Assembly (NCBI GenBank): GCA_015709215.1
Contig: JACCQN010000014.1
Coordinates: forward strand, 24,977 to 67,500
Length of the DNA stretch: 42,524 nt
From: Bacteroidales bacterium
Lineage (GTDB): Bacteria; Bacteroidota; Bacteroidia; Bacteroidales; F082
Direction of reading: 5' to 3'
Positions 36,315 to 42,524 of this stretch are shown here, one piece after another. How positions within the stretch are numbered: position 1 is the first letter of the stretch; each line of letters opens with the position of its first letter. Under the pieces are notes generated by a model. The model was not told the origin of the DNA and did not search any database. It was given only the letters and a program-made list of their open reading frames with translations. Position numbers and translations under genes: made by a program.

Positions 36315-37763
36315 TTATAAGTTGTTATGGTTGTTAATTTCGTCGAGCCATCCGCCATTAAAGCCTGCTTTTTGAAGGCCTTTGATGATGTATGGGTTTT
36401 TCTTTAAAATATTCCAGATCAATTCGCTTTGATGGTTTTCAAGTTGAAGCAACAGGGCTCCCTGATCAATTCCGATATAATCAGGAGCAAACCAGCCTTT
36501 TTCACTTACACTCAGATTGAAAGCATCGGCAAAGCCATATTCACGGTATATTTCAGATCCGAATCTTTGATACATTTCGTATAGCGCATCTGTTGTTTCC
36601 AGCGGTGCGAAGGGAATTGAGCCTCCGGCTGCTGTTGGAGCGATGGTTCCATCATCCTGTCTGTAATTTGCAGCAACTCCTCTGGCATTGTATGATTTGA
36701 AATCAACGCTGTCAGCATTCCATTTTTGCCAACCTAAGCCAGGCCCATCGCTGGCCGTAAGTCCCCATATATTTTCACTGTATCCAATAAAATTCAATGG
36801 GTTATGAATGCAATAGGCACGATTACTCAAGGTAGCACGACGGCTGTTTTCAAAGTAATCAATATTTTTCTTGCGCATATAATCATCCTGTATCCCTCTG
36901 AAATCAATAAATGCGTGTGAATATTGATGCCCGAACAGAGGGCCAAAGTTAACATGCTCATGCCCTTCAAAGTCTTCCCATAAATAAGTTGAAGTCCAAA
37001 CATCCCACGAATTGTCCGAAATGGGATATGTTGGCGATCCCAAGGCCATGATGAGCAAAATCATGGCTTCATTATAGCCTTTCCAGGAGGCTTCAATAAA
37101 ACCCGCTTCCGGCTTCCAGCCCATGCTCATAGTTGTTTTCTCATCCATCATCCAGTTCCAGTTTACCCTTCGGAAGAGCTCATCAGCAAGTTTTCTGATT
37201 TCTTGTTCTGTAGTTTCATTTTCGTCAAAATAGCTCATCACAGTTAAGATTCCGGCCATTAATAGTCCGGTATCGATGGATGACAATTCAACATCTTTGA
37301 AGCGGGTTCCGGTTCCGTAATTTAAAAAATGATAATAAAAACCATGATAGCCACTATCACCATTATTTTCAGCACCTTGAGGAGAATTTATTAACCACTT
37401 AAGTGTATTCAGTACTCTTTCGGCTGCAAGGTCTCTGGTGATATAGCCATTCTCAACACCTATTATATAGGAAGGAAGTGCAAAACCTGTGGCGGCAATA
37501 CTCGTAAAGTGTTTAGCAGGATAGCGATCGTCTGATTGCCAGGTAGTGGAATCAACAACATGCCAGAAATAATTGAAAGTACGTATTTTGAGATCTGCCA
37601 GAAAAGCTTCCTTTGTCAATAATTTTTCTACGGTATTACTGTCATTGATCTTAGCTGTCGAATGAGAAGTACAGGAACTAAAAACTACTAAAATCAAAAA
37701 GAATAGTGTAAAGTTAACTGCCAGAAGTCTCGAAAATGATTTAGTTTTTTGAGTTGAGTACAT
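36315..37763 (-). CDS. GH144-type (glucoamylase-like) lipoprotein, first gene of the operon
   Basis: A 482-residue lipoprotein (FSSC, Cys31) of the same glucoamylase-like family as the product at 27112-29097, but without Ig-like domains. Shared landmarks: KIRTFNYFWHVVD, ATGFALPSYIIGVENGYI, GYNEAMILLIMALGSPTYPI, FGHQYSHAFIDFRG, NRAYCIHNP, DGTIAPTAAGGSIPFAP and IDQGALLLQLENHQSELIW. It differs where the other has DDGGDLVETSF: here the stretch reads RFKDVELSSIDTGLLMAG, so substrate handling or chain-length preference may differ. It lies directly downstream of a LacI-type operator and immediately before susC, so it is the first enzyme induced. Probable beta-1,2-glucan or oligosaccharide hydrolase. 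Confidence 0.82.
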   Translation of the reverse strand: MYSTQKTKSFSRLLAVNFTLFFLILVVFSSCTSHSTAKINDSNTVEKLLTKEAFLADLKIRTFNYFWHVVDSTTWQSDDRYPAKHFTSIAATGFALPSYIIGVENGYITRDLAAERVLNTLKWLINSPQGAENNGDSGYHGFYYHFLNYGTGTRFKDVELSSIDTGLLMAGILTVMSYFDENETTEQEIRKLADELFRRVNWNWMMDEKTTMSMGWKPEAGFIEASWKGYNEAMILLIMALGSPTYPISDNSWDVWTSTYLWEDFEGHEHVNFGPLFGHQYSHAFIDFRGIQDDYMRKKNIDYFENSRRATLSNRAYCIHNPLNFIGYSENIWGLTASDGPGLGWQKWNADSVDFKSYNARGVAANYRQDDGTIAPTAAGGSIPFAPLETTDALYEMYQRFGSEIYREYGFADAFNLSVSEKGWFAPDYIGIDQGALLLQLENHQSELIWNILKKNPYIIKGLQKAGFNGGWLDEINNHNNL

Positions 37764-37820
37764 CTTTTACTGTAATTCGTTTTTAAACAACTTTAATTTT
37801 TTGTTAAAGTTACTATCAAC

Positions 37821-37834
37821 CGCAAACGATTGCG
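37821..37834. promoter_or_regulatory. LacI-family-type operator in front of the glucan operon
   Basis: CGCAAACGATTGCG: arms CGCAA and TTGCG around ACGA, the classic LacI/GalR-family shape with a central CG. It is 58 bases before the start codon of the first operon gene. A -7-like TAACTTTA (minus strand, 37805-37812) lies just downstream, so a bound repressor would cover the promoter. No LacI-family gene is in this window. Confidence 0.55.
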
Positions 37835-38079
37835 AGAAATTTACATCAACTTGAATACTTCTGTGTGAATTTCTTTGATTTCTCTACCTCCTCATCACCT
37901 CATCATAATGTGTAATAAATTTATAAAAAACTGGATTACAAAATAATACGATTATATATTTTATAAAATAAATTTAAAACTTTATAGTGATATTCTGAGT
38001 TTATTTTGATCATTAAGCTAAAAAACTCTATGTTTTCAGTTTAAATTCAAGGCTTTTGTAATTTATTTGCTGCAATTTT
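37835..38079. other. A+T-rich gap between the regulator gene and the glucan operon
   Basis: Together with the operator this makes a 316-base gap. I see no open frame and no clear terminator for the regulator gene; a weak 5-bp stem (AAACT/AGTTT, about 38023-38043) is followed by T on the minus strand. Most of 37900-38060 is nearly pure A/T, and binding sites for the Y_Y_Y/LuxR regulator would be expected here, but I cannot pick one out. Confidence 0.35.
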
Positions 38080-40977
38080 CTAAAAACTGACAATAAAATC
38101 TGATAATCCCTGATCGGATGAAAGCCCTAATCGCTTCCTTATTCTGTAACGTTTTTCTTCCACCCCTCGAACGGAAATATTCAATAATGGCGCAATTTCT
38201 TTGCTTGAGAGATTTAACCTTAAGTAGGCGCATAATCTGAGATCGCTGGTTGTAAGATCTGGGAAGCTGGTTTTGAGTCGTTTAAAGAAATTTTCATGCG
38301 CCTGATCAAATAGGTGCTCAAACATTTCCCAATCATTTTCGCTGTTTAATCCTTTGTCGATTTGCCTGGCCAGCGAAACATAGTATTTATTGGGTAATCG
38401 ATAGCCAAGTTCATTTTTTAAGGCATCGAGTTCGTTTTTTATTCCAATCAGTAATTCGTTTTTCTGAATCATTAACATGGTGTTTTTGGCTAACTCCATA
38501 TTTTTATTGGATATCTCGGATTGCAGTTTTTCATTTGAGAGTTTAATCATTTCAGCTTCAGCATGTTCTTTTTCCTGGATGAGTTTTTGACGTTCTTCTT
38601 TTAGCTGTTTTTCCTGAAGTTTCCATTTTCGTCTTCGGTAAGTGATTCGAAGTAAAAGTATTAGACTAAGAATGAGCAAGATGTCCAAACTGATGGCAAA
38701 AGTTGATAAAAACCAGGGAGGTTTGATCTCAAAGATTACGGTTGTGGCAGGTGTAGTAATTCCTTTTGAGCTAAGTGTTCTTACTTCAAATCTGTAATAT
38801 CCTGCTGGAAGTCTGGAATATTGAATTTTACTTTTGTCTGTCCATTCACTCCAGTTTTTATCAAGGCCAATTAGGCGGTATTGGAAATACTTTTTGCGAC
38901 CAACCGGATCAGAATTAGAGAAGGTTATTTCAAAAGTATTGAGTGAATTTTTGATTTTAAGTGCTTTACCGTCAAGAGTAAAGGATTCAGTTTTATTAGA
39001 GATATTTGAGAAAGAGATTGATTTTATAACGGGAGGCGAAAGGTTTTCAGTAAGTCTGTTCAAACGATTGATGTTGAGGATTGCAAAGCCATCTTCGAGG
39101 CAAAAAACATGCAGGCTGTCGTTGAGTGGAATGATCTGTTCATAATCTTCGATCAGGTTCAAATCATAAAGATCAGGCAAGATTCTGTAGAGCAGCTTTG
39201 AAGTTCCGAAACGAATTTCAAACAGCCCAATTTCAGTATCTTTTATAAGCCAATACTTGTATTGACCGGCATTTAAAATATTTTTGGCTTCGGCAAAACT
39301 CCCAAGTTGCTGGTTTAAATCTGTGTAGGCGATAATTTTTTCGTTCATGGCATCCCATTGAAAAATTGAATCACCTGAAGGTATTAAAATACGGTTGTCA
39401 ACAGGGAATAGCCTGTTTGAAGTAAAGCTTAAACCGTTGTTTTCATTTAGTTGCGAATAGCTGATTACACTATCAAAGCGTTTATTCGGTTTTACCAAAT
39501 AAAGGCCTTTGATGGTGTGGCCTAAAAGTAAATTCCCCAGATGATCCGAAGCCAAAAAACGTTGTGGTGCATTCACGCCTTTCAAAACATTTCTTTTTGA
39601 CCAGTAGCCTTTCGTTTTGTCAAATACAACAATTTCATTATAAGTGCTTTGTAGTCTTATTTCATGAAATTGCTGATAGGGTTCCAGGTTATAACCTCCA
39701 TTAATGTCGCTTACTTCAATGAGTTGGTCATCGCTGATCAAATAAGTTCCTTCGTTTAAGCCACAATAAAGCAGTCCGTCTATTTCACGAATAAACCATA
39801 CTTGTCCCTGGCTTTTTTGGATGAAGGCAGGATTAATAAAAGTTCCGGATTTGTCCAATTCAAAGGTGTAAATTCCTTGATTTGTGCCGATATACAATTT
39901 TGATTTATACAATGCGGCTGCATAAACAGAGCCTATGTCAACATCTGGTTCATGATAATTTTCGAACGGAGAGCCAAACCAAATAAAATCAAAACCTTTA
40001 TCAAGCCCTGCCCAAAGGTTGTTATCATCATCACTTATCAAAGATAAAATGGTGTTGTTTTGCAAATAGTTAGAACTGTTTAAATGATTTTCGAGTGTCC
40101 CATCGATTCTTAGGATATAGATTCCTTGTAATATGGTGCCAAAAATTAATCGGTTGCCAATTTTTATTCCATTGTTTAAGATACTGGTTTTTAAAGCTTC
40201 CTGGGCCTCATTTGGGAAGGGCTTAAAATTACTTCCTTCCAAAACGAATAAACCCTTAGAGCTGGTTCCAAAAAGAATTTTCTGTGGTGATAAGGCTATT
40301 GCCGATTTCACTTCGGTGGAGCTAAAAGGTTCGCTGTTTTTAATGGGAACGAATTCATTTTGAATGATTTCGTAAAGCAAACCTCCAATTTGCTGAACGA
40401 AAAGCCGATCTCCACTATCCAATAAAAACAAAATTGAACCGGGTATTTCCAACTGCCTGAGTTCATTATTTTCGAGGTAAAATAAAGCGCCAAAGCTTTG
40501 GAAATATATTTTCCCTTCATGTAGCGTTATTTTCCAAAATTCCTGGTTTTTAAGGGTTTCCTTAGCTATATTTGCACTTAAACTGGAATACAAAAACATT
40601 CCTTTGTCATCTTTTTCCCAGTATCCAAATTCCTCAAAGCTGCCTGTATAAACACGTTTATTAAATGAAAATACTGATCTGACAATTGTTTTCGAAGTGG
40701 TTTCATATAACTTTGATTCAGTTCCGTCGAGCACTAACAAACCTTTATTATTGGCCAGATAGACAGTTCCTTCCTCGTCAATACTCATGTCCCAGTTTTG
40801 ATTGCCGGCCTGATATATATCCGGACTAAAATGGTTTACTTTGTAATAACTTTGGGCAATTGAAGAGGAAAAAAAACCTAAACTGAAGAAAATTATCAAA
40901 AAAAACACAAGGCCTGAGGTACTCAAATTCAGAATTTCTGCGGGTTTGAGGTAATGAAATAAGACCAACTTTTTCAT
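38080..40977 (-). CDS. Membrane-spanning Y_Y_Y / LuxR-type regulator of the glucan locus
   Basis: A 965-residue one-piece sensor-regulator. A signal-type hydrophobic helix (about 20-42, ending IAQ) leads into a periplasmic region of beta-propeller repeats (WDMSIDEEGTVYLANNKGLL, LISDDDNNLWAGLDKGFDF, LYIGTNQGIYTFE). A Y_Y_Y domain follows (about 690-750; YRLIGLDKNWSEWTD, LPAGYYRFEVRTLSSKGI), then one transmembrane helix (about 757-780), a coiled coil, and a LuxR-type helix-turn-helix at the end (LTTSDLRLCAYLRLNLSSKEI, NISVRGVEEKRYRIRKRLGL). No histidine kinase or receiver is present. The start at 40977 follows an AGGG and gives a compact N-terminus; 41025 is the alternative. Its place directly upstream of the operon and in the same direction makes it the likely glucan sensor. 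Confidence 0.88.
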   Translation of the reverse strand: MKKLVLFHYLKPAEILNLSTSGLVFFLIIFFSLGFFSSSIAQSYYKVNHFSPDIYQAGNQNWDMSIDEEGTVYLANNKGLLVLDGTESKLYETTSKTIVRSVFSFNKRVYTGSFEEFGYWEKDDKGMFLYSSLSANIAKETLKNQEFWKITLHEGKIYFQSFGALFYLENNELRQLEIPGSILFLLDSGDRLFVQQIGGLLYEIIQNEFVPIKNSEPFSSTEVKSAIALSPQKILFGTSSKGLFVLEGSNFKPFPNEAQEALKTSILNNGIKIGNRLIFGTILQGIYILRIDGTLENHLNSSNYLQNNTILSLISDDDNNLWAGLDKGFDFIWFGSPFENYHEPDVDIGSVYAAALYKSKLYIGTNQGIYTFELDKSGTFINPAFIQKSQGQVWFIREIDGLLYCGLNEGTYLISDDQLIEVSDINGGYNLEPYQQFHEIRLQSTYNEIVVFDKTKGYWSKRNVLKGVNAPQRFLASDHLGNLLLGHTIKGLYLVKPNKRFDSVISYSQLNENNGLSFTSNRLFPVDNRILIPSGDSIFQWDAMNEKIIAYTDLNQQLGSFAEAKNILNAGQYKYWLIKDTEIGLFEIRFGTSKLLYRILPDLYDLNLIEDYEQIIPLNDSLHVFCLEDGFAILNINRLNRLTENLSPPVIKSISFSNISNKTESFTLDGKALKIKNSLNTFEITFSNSDPVGRKKYFQYRLIGLDKNWSEWTDKSKIQYSRLPAGYYRFEVRTLSSKGITTPATTVIFEIKPPWFLSTFAISLDILLILSLILLLRITYRRRKWKLQEKQLKEERQKLIQEKEHAEAEMIKLSNEKLQSEISNKNMELAKNTMLMIQKNELLIGIKNELDALKNELGYRLPNKYYVSLARQIDKGLNSENDWEMFEHLFDQAHENFFKRLKTSFPDLTTSDLRLCAYLRLNLSSKEIAPLLNISVRGVEEKRYRIRKRLGLSSDQGLSDFIVSF

Positions 40978-41155
40978 AAGTTTTTTCCCTTGATATTGGG
41001 AGTTGAAAAAGAGAATTTGCATCACAGTTAATAATTTCCTTTCGTGGTGGTAAATTTAAAGTTTTTCGGCTTAAAGTATCACAATTATCTAATATTCCTT
41101 GTAACTTGCAGCCGCTAAACCAAATACTTTATTAATTTTATTTTCTTAGAAACAC

Positions 41156-41743
41156 ATGAAAACAACCAATGATTATTTTGCCCATGAAACAGCTGTGATC
41201 GATGAAGGCTGTGAGATTGGTAAAGGAACTAAGATTTGGCATTTTACACATATTATGACTGGATGCAAGATTGGCGAGAACTGCAATTTCGGACAAAATG
41301 TTGTGGTGTCGCCAGGAGTTGTGCTGGGCAACAATGTTAAAGTTCAGAATAATGTTTCCATTTATACCGGAGTGATTTGCGAGGATGATGTTTTTCTTGG
41401 TCCTTCGATGGTCTTTACTAATGTGATTAATCCCCGAAGTGCCGTGAATCGCAAAGCAGAGTATGCTAAAACTATCGTGGGTCGCGGAGCTTCAATTGGT
41501 GCTAACGCTACTATTGTTTGTGGCAATGATATTGGTGAATTTGCCTTTATCGGGGCTGGAGCTGTGGTGACTAAAGCCGTTCCTGCTTATGCACTGGTAG
41601 TTGGCAATCCGGCTCGTCATGTGGGCTGGATGAGCGAATATGGCCACCGCCTGAATTTTGATGAGAATGGCATTGCAATTTGTCCTGAAAGTGGGGATAA
41701 ATATCAGCTTTCAAACGGAATCGTCCGTAAAATTTCTGAATAA
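41156..41743 (+). CDS. WbpD/WlbB-like sugar N-acetyltransferase (left-handed beta-helix)
   Basis: A 195-residue hexapeptide-repeat acyltransferase. Repeats run from the start (AVIDEGCEIGKGTKIWHFTH, IMTGCKIGENCNFGQNVVVS, PGVVLGNNVKVQNNVSIYTG) to VGRGASIGANATIVCGNDI and GAGAVVTKAVPAYALVVGNP. The VFTNVINPRSAVNRK loop is typical of the WbpD/WlbB group, which acetylates the 3-amino group of UDP-2-acetamido-3-amino-glucuronate; related QdtC-type enzymes act on dTDP-3-amino sugars. The C-terminal extension (MSEYGHRLNF, ICPESGDKY) is also usual. It functions in the cytoplasm in surface polysaccharide synthesis. It is followed after 21 bases by galE and is divergent from the glucan regulator. Confidence 0.87.
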   Translation: MKTTNDYFAHETAVIDEGCEIGKGTKIWHFTHIMTGCKIGENCNFGQNVVVSPGVVLGNNVKVQNNVSIYTGVICEDDVFLGPSMVFTNVINPRSAVNRKAEYAKTIVGRGASIGANATIVCGNDIGEFAFIGAGAVVTKAVPAYALVVGNPARHVGWMSEYGHRLNFDENGIAICPESGDKYQLSNGIVRKISE

Positions 41744-41764
41744 AAACTTTACAAATAACAGAAT

Positions 41765-42524
41765 ATGAAGATATTAGTATCGGGAGGAACAGGATATATT
41801 GGTTCTCATACAGTTGTGGAATTGCAAAAGGAGGGTTTTGAAGTGGTAATCGTGGATAACCTCTCAAACTCCCAAGAATGGGTAGTAGATGCTATCGCAG
41901 AAATTTCAGGGAAAAGACCTCATTTTGAGCAATTTGATCTGGCTGATCAGCAAAAAACCACTGAATTTTTCAGCCGGCATTATGACTTGAAAGGTGTAAT
42001 TCACTTTGCCGCTTTTAAAGCCGTTGGCGAATCTGTTGAAAAACCTTTGATGTACTACCGAAATAACCTGGTTTCACTGATAAATATCCTCGAAAGCATG
42101 ATTGCAAGTGGCGTACCTAATCTGGTTTTTTCATCTTCCTGTACGGTTTATGGTCAGCCTGACGAATTGCCTGTTTCAGAAAAAGCGCCGATCAAAAAAG
42201 CTGAATCACCTTATGGTAATACCAAACAAATTTCTGAGGAAATTATTCAGGATACCATCAAATCCAATAAGGTAAATGCGATTGCTTTGCGTTATTTTAA
42301 CCCCATCGGGGCACACGAAACAGCAAAAATTGGTGAGCTTCCGCTTGGCGTACCAAACAATCTGGTGCCATTCATTACGCAAACTGCTATTGGTATTCGT
42401 GAGCAGCTGTCGGTATTTGGTGAAGATTATAACACGCCTGACGGAACAGCGATTCGCGATTATATTCACGTGGTGGATTTGGCTCAGGCTCACGTAGTTG
42501 CAGTGAAGCGTATGATTGAACAAA
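41765..42524 (+). CDS. galE: UDP-glucose 4-epimerase, 3' end beyond the window
   Basis: The first 253 residues of a short-chain dehydrogenase-type epimerase; the frame is open to the window end. The NAD-binding motif GGTGYIGSHT is at 7-16, and FAAFKAVGES at 81-90. Catalytic SSSCTVYG is at 123-130, and the YGNTK pair gives Tyr150 and Lys154. YFNPIGAH and RDYIHVVDLA follow, all matching GalE of about 340 residues, so roughly the last 90 residues are missing. It interconverts UDP-glucose and UDP-galactose in the cytoplasm. It is 21 bases after the acetyltransferase gene, so both likely serve exopolysaccharide or lipopolysaccharide synthesis. Confidence 0.93.
   Translation, partial: MKILVSGGTGYIGSHTVVELQKEGFEVVIVDNLSNSQEWVVDAIAEISGKRPHFEQFDLADQQKTTEFFSRHYDLKGVIHFAAFKAVGESVEKPLMYYRNNLVSLINILESMIASGVPNLVFSSSCTVYGQPDELPVSEKAPIKKAESPYGNTKQISEEIIQDTIKSNKVNAIALRYFNPIGAHETAKIGELPLGVPNNLVPFITQTAIGIREQLSVFGEDYNTPDGTAIRDYIHVVDLAQAHVVAVKRMIEQ

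Noticed and set aside
38080-40977. Calling the glucan regulator a hybrid two-component system
   Set aside because: No histidine kinase, ATPase or receiver segment is seen between the transmembrane helix and the helix-turn-helix.

Overview
The window is chromosomal DNA of a Bacteroidota bacterium, probably a free-living Bacteroidales-type lineage. This rests on a SusC/SusD pair, type IX secretion (T9SS) C-terminal domains, promoters of the Bacteroidota form (TTG then TAnnTTTG), weak Shine-Dalgarno sequences and an abundance of SPII lipoproteins. Nothing in the sequence fixes a genus.

Left part (1-8.5 kb): mostly housekeeping. A polyprenol-phosphate glycosyltransferase, dihydroorotase and a MORN-repeat lipoprotein run rightwards. 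They meet a leftward operon era-der-S4 protein-secreted endonuclease/phosphatase. An initiator tRNA with its own promoter and terminator follows, then a roughly 220-bp nested inverted-repeat element (MITE-like, flanked by a 13-bp direct repeat), and a leftward pair encoding MarC and a choloylglycine-hydrolase-family amidase.

Rhs island (8.5-16.5 kb): a 2059-residue SpvB/FG-GAP/Rhs protein whose variable tip follows the DPSGY core end. Directly downstream is a small membrane protein (candidate immunity protein), and beyond it a decayed second Rhs core end. Upstream lies a 152-residue protein made of a signal peptide, one YD-like motif and a T9SS domain. A divergent XRE regulator carries 20-bp-phased direct repeats over its promoter.

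Middle (16.5-24.1 kb): an M48 lipoprotein protease and a secreted protein with an HExxHxxGxxD motif; NADP-glutamate dehydrogenase; a NarL-type regulator that has lost its phosphoacceptor aspartate; and, divergent from it, an 1156-residue protein joining GAF-like, receiver and pyruvate-phosphate-dikinase nucleotide-binding regions. A perfect 15-bp palindrome lies between the NarL gene and the gdhA promoter.

Right part (24.1-41 kb): a complete polysaccharide utilization locus, read leftwards: regulator (periplasmic propeller, Y_Y_Y, transmembrane helix, LuxR helix-turn-helix), GH144-type enzyme, SusC, SusD, a T9SS-exported protein with a duplicated 162-residue-period module, a LamG lipoprotein, a second GH144-type enzyme, a GH3 beta-glucosidase and an esterase-like hydrolase. 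The two GH144-type enzymes plus GH3 point to beta-1,2-glucan. In the model inferred here, surface proteins bind and cut the polymer, SusCD imports the oligosaccharides and GH3 finishes them. A LacI-type operator lies in front of the first gene and a terminator-like hairpin splits the operon.

The right edge starts a surface-sugar block: a WbpD-like acetyltransferase and a galE cut by the window end. The best candidates for new biology are the beta-1,2-glucan locus with its duplicated T9SS module, the Rhs/T9SS/immunity cluster, and the receiver-PPDK fusion beside a phospho-independent regulator.
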